Shown here: piece after piece, positions 42,457-51,455 of the stretch
How positions within the stretch are numbered: position 1 is the stretch's first letter
Layout: each line of letters starts with the position of its first letter
Source: CAIVAT01 sp037137455
Lineage (GTDB): Bacteria > Bacteroidota > Bacteroidia > Bacteroidales > FEN-979
Assembly (NCBI GenBank): GCA_037137455.1
Contig: JBAXKG010000008.1
Coordinates: 1-64,000 of the forward strand
Length of the DNA stretch: 64,000 nt
Direction: 5' to 3'
Notes under the pieces: model-generated
Seen by the model: only the letters and a program-made list of their open reading frames with translations
What the model was told of the DNA's origin: nothing
Database searches by the model: none
Made by a program: the position numbers and the translations under genes

Positions 42457-43569
42457 ATGAATACTATTCTCATTTTCACAATTTTAACAGTCTTGAAGCA
42501 ATTTTTAGCATTCAATTTTCAAACAATCCCAAAAGGCGAAAATATATGCGAAAATCGTGCCAATTTAGATTCGATAAAAATAAAAAGTCAAAATGTCAGC
42601 ATAGTTTTCTGGAACGTTGAAAACTTGTATGATCCATATGATGACACTACGAAACTGGATGACGAATTCACTTCGGGGGGCGCCAAACACTGGAGCTGGT
42701 CAAAATTCAACCTCAAGTTGAACCATGTTGCAAAAACCCTTATGGCCGTTGGCGAATGGGCCGCACCCGCCATAGTCGGTTTGTGCGAGGTAGAAAACAG
42801 ATATGTTCTTAATAAACTCATCTATGAAACCCCGCTTAAACCATGGAAATACAAATTTATTCATCACGAATCTCCCGATCTGCGCGGAGTAGATGTTGCG
42901 TTGATGTACCGGTCTATATTATTCAACGTATTGACCAGCCGCAGTATCAGCATTCGTTTTCCATTCGACACATTGGCGCAAACCAGGGAGATACTGATGG
43001 TGAAGGGCGTTCTCTTCGGGATGGATACAATTGTCCTGTTCGTCAACCATTGGCCTTCGCGGCGTGGCGGGTACCTGGAATCCCAGCCACGCCGGTATCA
43101 TGTGGCATCTGTACTACGAAGGCTTGTCGATTCGGTTCAACAAATCACTCCGGCTGCAAACATTGTGGTGATGGGCGATTTCAATGATGAACCGGAAGAC
43201 GAAAGTCTGAAACTTATTCTGAGGGCCCGTACCGGAATATTTCCGGTTTACACTGATACGTTATACAACCTTATGGGTATCAGAAATAAAATCAGACCCG
43301 AAGGAACCTTGAAATACCGTGATCAATGGAGCACCTTTGACCAGTTTGTTGTGTCGGGCGCATTATTAAACAGTTCTTCCGGACTTCAATCAGGCATTAA
43401 TAATGTCAGGATTTTCAGATCAGACTTCTTACTTGAAGATGACAATACCTATTTTGGTGAAAAGCTGAACAGAACCTATATCGGACCACGTTATCATGGT
43501 GGTTTTAGTGACCATTTGCCTATTCGGTTGGAAATAAATCATGTCGGCAAGTCTGTTGATCATCATTAA
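42457..43569 (+). CDS. Endonuclease/exonuclease/phosphatase (EEP) family protein, 370 aa
   Basis: EEP-fold motifs run in order: VSIVFWNVENLYDPYDD (metal Asn), IVGLCEVENRYVLNKLI (metal Glu), FVNHWPSRRGG (catalytic His region), VVMGDFNDEPEDES (Asp/Asn) and GGFSDHLPIRLEI (DH pair). Members cleave DNA, RNA or phospholipid esters; substrate choice cannot be read. A hydrophobic N-terminus (MNTILIFTILTVLKQFLAFN) suggests export, typical of the secreted Bacteroidota branch. Its 3' end abuts that of the radical SAM gene (43570) without a base between. Confidence 0.88.
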   Translation: MNTILIFTILTVLKQFLAFNFQTIPKGENICENRANLDSIKIKSQNVSIVFWNVENLYDPYDDTTKLDDEFTSGGAKHWSWSKFNLKLNHVAKTLMAVGEWAAPAIVGLCEVENRYVLNKLIYETPLKPWKYKFIHHESPDLRGVDVALMYRSILFNVLTSRSISIRFPFDTLAQTREILMVKGVLFGMDTIVLFVNHWPSRRGGYLESQPRRYHVASVLRRLVDSVQQITPAANIVVMGDFNDEPEDESLKLILRARTGIFPVYTDTLYNLMGIRNKIRPEGTLKYRDQWSTFDQFVVSGALLNSSSGLQSGINNVRIFRSDFLLEDDNTYFGEKLNRTYIGPRYHGGFSDHLPIRLEINHVGKSVDHH

Positions 43570-44763
43570 CTATCCCCAAACGCCGGCAATCTTCGTATTA
43601 CAGAATTTGCATGCACCGTTTTTCAGATTATTGTTCAGAATTGAAAAACCCCGGCGTTCGATGACCATTTTTTTGCATTCAGGGCAGTAGGTATTTTCAG
43701 CCAAAGTTCCGGGAACGTTACCGATATAAACATACCGGATTCCGGTTTTCAAGGCAATTTCGCGCGCTTTTTCAAGTGTAGTCAATGGAGTAAATGGAAG
43801 GCTGGTTAACTTATAGAGTGGATGAAACCTGCTGAAATGTAGTGGTGTATTGTTAAATCCATTTTTGTCGAGCCAATCACACATCTCCTTTATCATGGTC
43901 ATATCATCCGTCCAGCCAGGTACAATAAGGTTGGTGATTTCGAGCCATACTCCTTCGGCCTTGAGAACCTTCAAGGTGTTCAAAATAGGTTGGAGGCTTC
44001 CTCCGTTAAGTTTCGCGTAGGTTTCTTCACTGAAAGATTTTAAATTTATGTTGGCAGCATCAATGTACCTGCTCAAATCGAGCAGAGGTTTTTCATTTAT
44101 ATATCCGTTGGAAATCATCAGGTTTTTCAATCCGCGAGACTTCGCTAACCTCGCAGTATCAAACATATATTCATAAAAAGCAATGGGTTCGGAATATGTG
44201 TAGGCAATTGATTTGCAGCCATTCGCAATCGCCTCGTCAACAACTTTCGAAGGAAAGAGTTCAATATTTCTGGTGTCGTTTGGACTTTGTTGCGAAATTT
44301 CCCAGTTCTGGCAGTTCAAACATGCAAAGTTGCATCCGGCAGTGGCAATCGAAAAACTGGGAGTGGATGGAAGAAAATGGAAAAGTGGCTTCTTCTCAAT
44401 TGGATCGACATGAACTGAACATGGGTTTCCGTAGGCAATGGTATAGAGTTTATTATCATTTACAACATGAGTTCTGCAGATACTGTCCAATCCCTCTTTA
44501 AGAATGCAATTGTTGGGACATATCTGGCATTTAACGCCTTTTGGAGTGACGACGGCATAAGGTGATTCTTTGCTGAATTTCCCAAGGCCTTTGGCCGGTG
44601 GTATAGCAAGGTGTTCCATATCGATCAGTTTTTTTGCAAATACATCAACCGTGTTCAAACCTGCCATTGCTCCGCCTAAACCGGCAAGGCTGTATTTAAA
44701 AAATTGGCGTTTTGAAAGGTTTTTCACAATTTCAGGGTTGACTGGTATCGATGTCTTTGGCAT
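43570..44763 (-). CDS. amrS: AmmeMemoRadiSam system radical SAM enzyme, 397 aa
   Basis: The radical SAM motif CX3CX2C is at C144, C148 and C151 (AGCNFACLNCQNWEIS), preceded by a cysteine set at C79, C82, C86 and C96 (CQICPNNCILKEGLDSIC). A C-terminal zinc-ribbon-like set occurs in CPECKKM and CKFCNTK. HVDPIEKKPLFHFLP is characteristic of the AmmeMemoRadiSam branch (TIGR04337-type), whose reaction is unknown. From the ATG at 44763 the N-terminus has KRQFFK at residues 18-23 followed by a hydrophobic stretch (YSLAGLGGAMAGLNTVDVFA), resembling a Tat leader with KR instead of RR. An upstream in-frame ATG (44817) adds 18 residues inside the previous gene. It follows the membrane synthase-like gene by 7 bp. 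Confidence 0.88.
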   Translation of the reverse strand: MPKTSIPVNPEIVKNLSKRQFFKYSLAGLGGAMAGLNTVDVFAKKLIDMEHLAIPPAKGLGKFSKESPYAVVTPKGVKCQICPNNCILKEGLDSICRTHVVNDNKLYTIAYGNPCSVHVDPIEKKPLFHFLPSTPSFSIATAGCNFACLNCQNWEISQQSPNDTRNIELFPSKVVDEAIANGCKSIAYTYSEPIAFYEYMFDTARLAKSRGLKNLMISNGYINEKPLLDLSRYIDAANINLKSFSEETYAKLNGGSLQPILNTLKVLKAEGVWLEITNLIVPGWTDDMTMIKEMCDWLDKNGFNNTPLHFSRFHPLYKLTSLPFTPLTTLEKAREIALKTGIRYVYIGNVPGTLAENTYCPECKKMVIERRGFSILNNNLKNGACKFCNTKIAGVWG

Positions 44764-44770
44764 TAGATTA

Positions 44771-46900
44771 TCACAAAGATACAATTTTCCGTTGCCTGAT
44801 GAAAAGGATAAGTGCACTGAAAATGTTCAATACAGCCAGGAATATACCTGTAAAAATGATACCTGAAAGCGGAATGAGAATCAACATAACAAAAACAGCT
44901 CCCATTCCTGACCCGAACATATCGGCAGAATAATTACCGGCAACCCCAATCCTGGGCGAACTTTTTGTCAGTTCCGCCGCCACCCGGTATTCAATTCCAA
45001 CAAAGAATGAAGCCAGGAATGCGAAACCAACCAGAGTCGTTTGTACCCAGGTATCACTTCCGTCCCCGGAACTCAGCCACAATAGCAAAAATGGCAGTAT
45101 CAGCGAATAAACTGCAAGCCCTATCTGCAATAAAATATAGAATATATATGGCTTTATCCTGTAAATTTTATATCGAAACCCTGAGCCAACCGCCAATCCT
45201 ATCATAAAAACCATAATTATCAATCCAATCGCCTGGAATATATAACCATAGATGACCTGTAATCCAAAGATCAGAATGATCTCAGTGGAAGCAAGCGTGA
45301 AACCGCCTGTAAACAAACCGGCGCTTATTGAATTAAGACTCGCAAGCAGTATAAGAAGAATTACAAGAAAAATGGCAATAATAAGCATCGGGTGAACTGA
45401 AAAATAGCCTAACCACCATAAATTCTGATAGAAAGTGGCGCCAGGATAAAAATCGCTGTTGATATTCCCCGTAAGGGTTGAATTGTTTGTTACGTACGCC
45501 GATCGTTCACGCAGCTGGCGAACATCGAGGTAATACTGATTTACATAAACAGTTTGGATCTGCTTTTGCCTGATCAGCGCGGGTATATCGATATCTAACG
45601 CCGAATCGGATGCCAGAAAATAGTTTCGCTGAACCGGGATGATCAGAACCTGGTTAAAACGCTGTTTCAATGTTTGAAAAAGAATTGAATTCATCCGGCC
45701 GGCCTGCTTACTGATATAATCGCTTCCGGTAGGAAGAGAGTATGCAATTACACCATCGGGCTTCATGGTTTTTTTTATTTCATTCAAAAAATCGATGGTA
45801 TAATATCGATTGAGCTGAAGTGTGGAAGGTGCGGGCAGGTTTACAAGCACGATATCATAAAGTTTATTTGATGAACGAATAAATTTCCGGGCATCCATTT
45901 CATGTACCCTGACAGATGGATGATCTAATTGTTTTGTAAATTTTGCCGCGATCCGGATCAGCGATGGATTCATTTCTACATAATCGACCACATCGGGTTT
46001 ATATTTCAGAATTTCGCTAAGAGTTCCCGAATACCCGCCCGAGATTAAAAGAACATTCCGGGGCCGTTCGCACTGCACCATCGCAAGATGAACATTTTCT
46101 TCATTATTTATTTCATTACCGCCAGAAAATAATAGCAGTCCGTTTTCATAAAAATTCAGTTGATTCTGGTTTTTTGTGACCACAACCTGGCCATAAGGAG
46201 TTCCCATATTCGTAATGACCGGTTGATCCTTGAAAAGGATTTTTTCCGAAAATTCCAAAAAATCAAAATACAGCAATGCGACAAGGATCGATATTGAAAA
46301 AAATATTCCCACATAAAAATGGGTACGCCGTGCGAGCGTGTATGAAAAAATTGACATCATTATAAAATAGAAAGCTGTCAATAAGAAAAGACTTTGATAT
46401 GGATCGAAAATCCAGAGAAAAATCATGTTTACCAATGCCCCGGATGCCATGCTTCCCAACGATTCCCATGAATAGGATTCGGCCAACGAATTTTCGGAAG
46501 ATAGCACGCTCAGATATGAAAACAGAAATCCATTCAGAAGGCAGAATGGCAATTGGACAAAGGTGGCTGCCATGATGATCATCCAGATGCCGGCCATACT
46601 TCCATGGGGAATCATCAACACCTTAAATAAATCGAGGCTTATTACCATTAATGATGGTAATAATCCAGCAATAATCATCATGAAAATTGCAAATCCGATT
46701 TTACCAATGATGAAATTACTGAACCGGCCAAGGTAGGCCCCGGTTCCGGTAAGCAGCATCCATAATGCAAGGACTACCCCGAGTATCAGTTCATTTCCAT
46801 TGCACACAATAAGGAATTCCCGCATCAGGTAAATTTGTGTCCCAATGGATAAAAAACCCAGGCCAAATAACATAAAACGGATTGCAATTTTTGCCTGCAT
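44771..46900 (-). CDS. Multi-pass membrane protein with spermidine-synthase-like domain, 709 aa
   Basis: About seven membrane helices (residues 8-220) precede a soluble Rossmann methyltransferase/spermidine-synthase-like domain (about 245-460; ISGGYSGTLSEILKYKPDVV, DYVEMNPSLIRIAA, VRVHEMDARKFI). Another seven helices follow to the end. The layout matches membrane-fused spermidine-synthase homologues. The catalytic Asp motif of true aminopropyltransferases (D-x-x-D-P) is replaced by VNLPAPSTLQLNRYYT, so polyamine synthesis is doubtful. It is co-transcribed with the AmmeMemoRadiSam enzyme and divergent from the MEMO1-AMMECR1 gene, so it probably belongs to the same pathway. Confidence 0.8.
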   Translation of the reverse strand: MQAKIAIRFMLFGLGFLSIGTQIYLMREFLIVCNGNELILGVVLALWMLLTGTGAYLGRFSNFIIGKIGFAIFMMIIAGLLPSLMVISLDLFKVLMIPHGSMAGIWMIIMAATFVQLPFCLLNGFLFSYLSVLSSENSLAESYSWESLGSMASGALVNMIFLWIFDPYQSLFLLTAFYFIMMSIFSYTLARRTHFYVGIFFSISILVALLYFDFLEFSEKILFKDQPVITNMGTPYGQVVVTKNQNQLNFYENGLLLFSGGNEINNEENVHLAMVQCERPRNVLLISGGYSGTLSEILKYKPDVVDYVEMNPSLIRIAAKFTKQLDHPSVRVHEMDARKFIRSSNKLYDIVLVNLPAPSTLQLNRYYTIDFLNEIKKTMKPDGVIAYSLPTGSDYISKQAGRMNSILFQTLKQRFNQVLIIPVQRNYFLASDSALDIDIPALIRQKQIQTVYVNQYYLDVRQLRERSAYVTNNSTLTGNINSDFYPGATFYQNLWWLGYFSVHPMLIIAIFLVILLILLASLNSISAGLFTGGFTLASTEIILIFGLQVIYGYIFQAIGLIIMVFMIGLAVGSGFRYKIYRIKPYIFYILLQIGLAVYSLILPFLLLWLSSGDGSDTWVQTTLVGFAFLASFFVGIEYRVAAELTKSSPRIGVAGNYSADMFGSGMGAVFVMLILIPLSGIIFTGIFLAVLNIFSALILFIRQRKIVSL

Positions 46901-46904
46901 GTTG

Positions 46905-46912
46905 TATCTTTA
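46905..46912 (+). promoter_or_regulatory. Candidate -7 box for the MEMO1-AMMECR1 gene
   Basis: TATCTTTA matches TAnnTTTG at all fixed positions but the last and ends 29 bases before the ATG at 46942. It lies in a 41-bp divergent spacer. Confidence 0.35.
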
Positions 46913-46925
46913 CATCGAATTTGTT

Positions 46926-46933
46926 CAAAGTTA
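46926..46933 (-). promoter_or_regulatory. Candidate -7 box for the membrane synthase-like/radical SAM operon
   Basis: The minus strand reads TAACTTTG, an exact TAnnTTTG match, 25 bases before the ATG at 46900. CTTG at 46959-46956 is a possible -33 element (22-bp spacer) and would lie inside the divergent gene. Confidence 0.45.
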
Positions 46934-46941
46934 GATAAACA

Positions 46942-48504
46942 ATGCGAATCATTTTCAAGAGTCTTTTCCTTATGGCGCTATTTTTCAATTTCAACCAGGG
47001 ATGTTCAAGTCAGGACAAACGGGATCAAACCGATCGAAAACCGTCGGCAGCCGGGCGTTTCTATCCGGGCAATGCAAAAGAACTCTCCTCCACGTTAGCT
47101 GATCTTTTCGCCACCGCAAAGCCACGTGTGACAAGCAACCCGATTGGAATTATTTGTCCGCATGCCGGTTATGTTTTTTCAGGACAGGTAGCGGCCAGCA
47201 GCTATAACCAGGTTGATCCCAATGCCCGGTTCGATAATATATTTGTAATAGCATCCAGCCACCAGGTTTCATTCAAAGGCGCTTCCATTTATAATATTGG
47301 GGATTATGTTACACCTCTTGGAAAAGTGAAGGTAAATATCGACCTGGCAAACAAATTGATCAGGGAAAATCCCGTTTTCACATTTAACCCCGAAGCAGAC
47401 CGAAATGAGCACAGCCTCGAAGTACAAATTCCCTTTTTGCAATACCATTTGAAAAAGGATTTCAAACTGATACCCATAGTCATCGGTACACAATCGGCAC
47501 AAACCTGCAAAAAAATTGCCGATGCGCTTAAGCCATGGTTCAACGAACGCAATTTATTTGTCTTCAGTACCGATTTTTCCCATTATCCCTCTTACGATGA
47601 TGCCTATTCTGCCGATAAAGCCACCTGCGATGCCATTATAGCTGGGTCGCCTGATGGGTTAATGAAGCTGCTTGATGATTACAAGGATAAACCGGTACCG
47701 AATATGGCCACGAACCTCTGCGGGTGGACATCCATAATGACGATGCTATATTTGACATCAGGAAATCCTGACTTGAAAATCACTCCGGTCCATTATATGA
47801 ATTCAGGCGATTCGGGCTATGGAGATAAAAAGCAGGTTGTTGGCTATTGGTCGCTGGCGGTAACCATGACTAAACCTTCAACCAACAGTAAGGCGGGTTC
47901 GATTGCGGCTGCAGGATCCATCAATCCGGCAAGTTTTGATTTTACCACTGAAGAAAAAATTATCCTGCTTAAAATTGCCAGGAATACCATTCTGACATAC
48001 ATCCGTGACAGAAGAATTCCGGATGACGATGCGAAATCATTCAGTGAAAACCTTAAAATTCGGGCAGGCGCCTTTGTAACATTAAAAAAACATGACGAAT
48101 TGCGAGGCTGTATTGGAAGATTTTCGTCAGATATGCCGTTATATAAACTGATCCGGCAGATGGCAGTGGCCTCATCAACGGAAGATACGCGGTTTGAGCC
48201 TGTTAATGCAAAGGAAATAGATCAAATAGATATTGAGATATCCGTGTTATCGCCACTTAAAAAAATTCAGTCCCCAGATGAAATAATCTTGGGGAAACAT
48301 GGAATTTACATTAAAAAAGGTTTTAACTCCGGCACTTTTTTGCCTCAGGTTGCTACTGAAACAGGATGGAATAAGGAGGAATTTTTGGGTTATTGCGCCC
48401 GCGATAAGGCAGGAATCGGCTGGGATGGATGGAAAAATGCCGACCTGTTTACCTACGAAGCTTGTGTCTTTTCAGAAAAAGAGCTTAACGCCCGCAAAGA
48501 TTGA
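46942..48504 (+). CDS. AmmeMemoRadiSam system protein B-A fusion (MEMO1 plus AMMECR1), 520 aa
   Basis: The MEMO1-like domain (about residues 33-290) keeps the proposed metal residues: His in CPHAGYVFSGQV, His in ASSHQVSFKGA, Asp and His in FSTDFSHYPSYDDA, and Cys in NLCGWTSIM. The AMMECR1 domain (about residues 345-515) has the hallmark LRGCIG at 387-392 and later LPQVATETGWNKEEFLGYCA. The two proteins are separate in eukaryotes and often fused in bacteria. An N-terminal hydrophobic segment ends in NQGC (C21), a loose lipobox, so export as a lipoprotein is likely. Human MEMO1 is reported to bind iron or copper; the bacterial reaction is unknown. It is divergent from its two partner genes. Confidence 0.9.
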   Translation: MRIIFKSLFLMALFFNFNQGCSSQDKRDQTDRKPSAAGRFYPGNAKELSSTLADLFATAKPRVTSNPIGIICPHAGYVFSGQVAASSYNQVDPNARFDNIFVIASSHQVSFKGASIYNIGDYVTPLGKVKVNIDLANKLIRENPVFTFNPEADRNEHSLEVQIPFLQYHLKKDFKLIPIVIGTQSAQTCKKIADALKPWFNERNLFVFSTDFSHYPSYDDAYSADKATCDAIIAGSPDGLMKLLDDYKDKPVPNMATNLCGWTSIMTMLYLTSGNPDLKITPVHYMNSGDSGYGDKKQVVGYWSLAVTMTKPSTNSKAGSIAAAGSINPASFDFTTEEKIILLKIARNTILTYIRDRRIPDDDAKSFSENLKIRAGAFVTLKKHDELRGCIGRFSSDMPLYKLIRQMAVASSTEDTRFEPVNAKEIDQIDIEISVLSPLKKIQSPDEIILGKHGIYIKKGFNSGTFLPQVATETGWNKEEFLGYCARDKAGIGWDGWKNADLFTYEACVFSEKELNARKD

Positions 48505-51355
48505 TATAGGAACAGCGTTCACAGATTTTCAGATCTCTGGTTTGGGCGAACGGCTTGGAAAGGTCATAGATATTCTCTAAAATATTACGGATCACATTTT
48601 CGAAATGAACTATGGTTGAATCATTCAGCAAAGTCGATAATATTTCCGTATCCTCCTCCGGCACATGTACAGGGATAAATCCTGAATTGATCTTCCTGAG
48701 TGAAATAATGCCTGCCCGGGAGCTGATTGGACTGCTAAACCGGCGATTAAAAAGGTACCCGTACATCAAAAGCTGAAAACCAATATTGAGATCAGGGTTA
48801 TTTGACAATTCCTCCCATTCCTTCACCTTTAACTGTTTTAATTCTGCCGTTCCGGTTTTATAGTCAATTATCTGCCATGACTCATCAATTTTATCAACCC
48901 TGTCGAGAAAACCTTTCAGGTAAATTGTCATCTCCCTGTTTTCAAACCGGATTTGGATTTGAGTGTCGACAAATTGCTCGAGAAACACAACACAAAAACT
49001 TTTCCCCGACTGTGCCAACTCCTCTACCCTGTTCGTTTCAAACTCAAGAAACCGTTTCACCATCAGTTTGGCTACATTGACGAGCAACAGATTTTTTCCA
49101 TATGCAATGTCAGAACCTTTAAATTTTTTGCCAAAAGCCTTATTGATGGCATCATCCGACATTTTTTCCATCTCTGAAAGCATGTTGGCAGTTATCGGCT
49201 GGTTGATAAATGGCTTGTATAATTTATTAAGCGCTTCATGCACAGCGCTGCCAAGCACAGCAGAGTCGATCGTATCACCAATATCTTCAGGTTCCCTGAT
49301 TCCGGCGATTTCAGCGAAGTAAAATTTTAAAGGACAATTTCGGTAGGCGTTCAATGAGGTGGCAGAAAATCCCTTCGAGGCTTTCTCCACCAGAATGGCC
49401 ATCGTTTCACCGGTTTTTTGAATTTCAATTACAGGAAATGGCTCCCCTTTGATTGGCGGAGAAGTCAGGATCATTTCATGGATCTCAATCAGTGGGTTGT
49501 ACAATGGAAGTTCATGGGCAATCTGCCTGAGGAAACGGCTGCGATCACCGCCACCGAGCTGATCCGGTTCAGTATTGTAAAGAATCTTGATATTCAGGGC
49601 GCGTTGAATGAGCCGGTAGAAATGGTAGGCATATACAGAATCCTTATGACGGTAGGTTGGCAGGTCAAAACTTTTTTTAATATCGAATGGAATGAAAGAA
49701 GGATTGATCTTGCTGCTTGGCAACACATCTTCATTGCATGACAGAATGATAAGGTTTTCGAAATCGAGTGTCCGGGTTTCGAGCATGCCCATAATCTGAA
49801 CCCCTCTGAGTGGTTCACCATAAAACGGAAGACTGGTCACTGAAATTACCTGTTCATAAAGCTGGTAAAAGGCTGGAATCTTAAGTTCATGAGGGTACTC
49901 CGCGAGCAGATTATTAAGTTGATGTACAATTTTTGAGAATGCAAAAAGGTACTCCAATTCCATTTTTCCGTTCGAATTAATTACACTTAACCTGAGATTC
50001 CCGATCATTGCCTTAAAACAATCAAGTGCATCAACCGGTTTTTCCCATGGAATCAGAATGGAATCCAAAAATTTCAAATTGGCCGCAAATAATCCCGATT
50101 TTTCGTTGGCAAGATCTTCGGTCCCTACGAAAATCTTGTGTCCCTGGCGGATTTTGTCGATGGTTTCATCGAAGGCGAACCGGTTTCCCTCCATCAAACT
50201 GTTGGCCATCATGTGAATATAAGGATGCTGCAACAATTTAAGAACATCTTTATAGTAGAATTTTCCCTTCCCTGTTGTGGCGAGGTAGGTAAACCTGGAA
50301 GTATTCATGTGAAGATGGAACACCGTTTCAAAGAGACTGGCCAGCGGTGTTAGTTTCAAAGGCATACCAGCTGTTATATTCAACGCTCCGACATCATCGG
50401 GAATGGAGTTTAGCAAAGGAATAAGTAATCCCTCATCAAGAAGTACTATCGCAGTTTTCTCGTTGGCCATGCCTTTCAGGGCAAGCTCCTTCAGGATATT
50501 TCCACAGTACTTCACCTGGCCAACAGGATCCGGGGAACCGATGATCTCAATATTTTTTACAGAATTTGCAAAATCATCAGAAATCCACATTGAATTTTTG
50601 ACGGGCCATTTGCCGAACCAATCGCGCAGAAAATCACCGGCTTCCTGCTGTCTGTTATTAAGGTAATAACGGTCAGCATCCCAAAGTAAGGTTGCCTGCC
50701 CGTGCTTATGCAAGCTGGTAATGATATGTTCTTCAGCCTTTGTCAAGGCATTGAACCCGGCAAACAAGATATGGCGCCAGGGTAGTTTATCAATATATGA
50801 TTCAATGTTTTCGGCAGCATGACGGAAACTAAGTCCGGAATAAGAATGGTTTTTGGCTAACAATCTCCGGGTAAATTTATCGTAATAGGTATACAGCGAC
50901 TGATAGAAATGAAGATATTTTGTTTCAAACTCTGTGAGGGGTTGATTATCAAGATTCCACAGGCTTATTGCACGCGCTTCGGTCAGCGTGGTAAAGAGTT
51001 CTTTGGCATCGGCCATGTACCGGTCTACCTCATTGAAATCGCTTAGCAACTGAGACGCCCACCTCAAAAACTCCTCAAATGGTTGTACATTCTTGCCTTC
51101 AATCTCGCGATGAACCTCATACAATTCAAATAGCAGGTGTAAATTTTCAACCTCCTGTAATCCGCTGATCTCCGTGATGAAGTCCTCAATTGAAAATATG
51201 GTCGGCGCCCAGGTTGGTTTTCCAACATATTCGGCGAGGTATTTTCTTAAGAATAGCCCACCACGTCGATTCGGAAGTACAATGCACAATTCGGCAAGGT
51301 CATCGTTATATTCAGCAACCAGGTACTGCGCCGTTTTTTGAAGAAATGGAAGCAT
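48485..51355 (-). CDS. AddB-like PD-(D/E)XK nuclease/inactivated helicase, 956 aa
   Basis: The large N-terminal region lacks a good Walker A and resembles the degenerate helicase of AddB (CIVLPNRRGGLFLRKYL, WAPTIFSIEDFI, ILFAGFNALTKAEEHIITSL). The C-terminal nuclease has GFLDRVDKIDESWQIIDYKTG. It also has the Fe-S set: one cysteine in YRNCPLKFYFAEIAG and three in CERCSYINLC at the end, as in AddB. With the AddA-like protein upstream it should form a double-strand-break resection enzyme. I start at the ATG at 51355, because the longer frame starts at TTG (51379) inside a perfect TAnnTTTG promoter box. The 3' end overlaps the MEMO1-AMMECR1 gene by 20 bp. Confidence 0.85.
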   Translation of the reverse strand: MLPFLQKTAQYLVAEYNDDLAELCIVLPNRRGGLFLRKYLAEYVGKPTWAPTIFSIEDFITEISGLQEVENLHLLFELYEVHREIEGKNVQPFEEFLRWASQLLSDFNEVDRYMADAKELFTTLTEARAISLWNLDNQPLTEFETKYLHFYQSLYTYYDKFTRRLLAKNHSYSGLSFRHAAENIESYIDKLPWRHILFAGFNALTKAEEHIITSLHKHGQATLLWDADRYYLNNRQQEAGDFLRDWFGKWPVKNSMWISDDFANSVKNIEIIGSPDPVGQVKYCGNILKELALKGMANEKTAIVLLDEGLLIPLLNSIPDDVGALNITAGMPLKLTPLASLFETVFHLHMNTSRFTYLATTGKGKFYYKDVLKLLQHPYIHMMANSLMEGNRFAFDETIDKIRQGHKIFVGTEDLANEKSGLFAANLKFLDSILIPWEKPVDALDCFKAMIGNLRLSVINSNGKMELEYLFAFSKIVHQLNNLLAEYPHELKIPAFYQLYEQVISVTSLPFYGEPLRGVQIMGMLETRTLDFENLIILSCNEDVLPSSKINPSFIPFDIKKSFDLPTYRHKDSVYAYHFYRLIQRALNIKILYNTEPDQLGGGDRSRFLRQIAHELPLYNPLIEIHEMILTSPPIKGEPFPVIEIQKTGETMAILVEKASKGFSATSLNAYRNCPLKFYFAEIAGIREPEDIGDTIDSAVLGSAVHEALNKLYKPFINQPITANMLSEMEKMSDDAINKAFGKKFKGSDIAYGKNLLLVNVAKLMVKRFLEFETNRVEELAQSGKSFCVVFLEQFVDTQIQIRFENREMTIYLKGFLDRVDKIDESWQIIDYKTGTAELKQLKVKEWEELSNNPDLNIGFQLLMYGYLFNRRFSSPISSRAGIISLRKINSGFIPVHVPEEDTEILSTLLNDSTIVHFENVIRNILENIYDLSKPFAQTRDLKICERCSYINLCGR

Positions 51356-51376
51356 TGATAAACGATGTTGTGATGA

Positions 51377-51384
51377 CAAAAGTA
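51377..51384 (-). promoter_or_regulatory. Predicted promoter of the AddB-like gene (-7 box)
   Basis: The minus strand reads TACTTTTG, the same octamer as at ychF, rpsA and mqnA. It contains the TTG of the longest frame, so translation should start downstream at the ATG at 51355. No clear -33 element. Confidence 0.5.
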
Positions 51385-51455
51385 GGGAATAAAGTACGAA
51401 CTATGCCCCCCTTTCCGGAATACCTGCCTTTGTAATGGAAAATCTATGAAAACTG

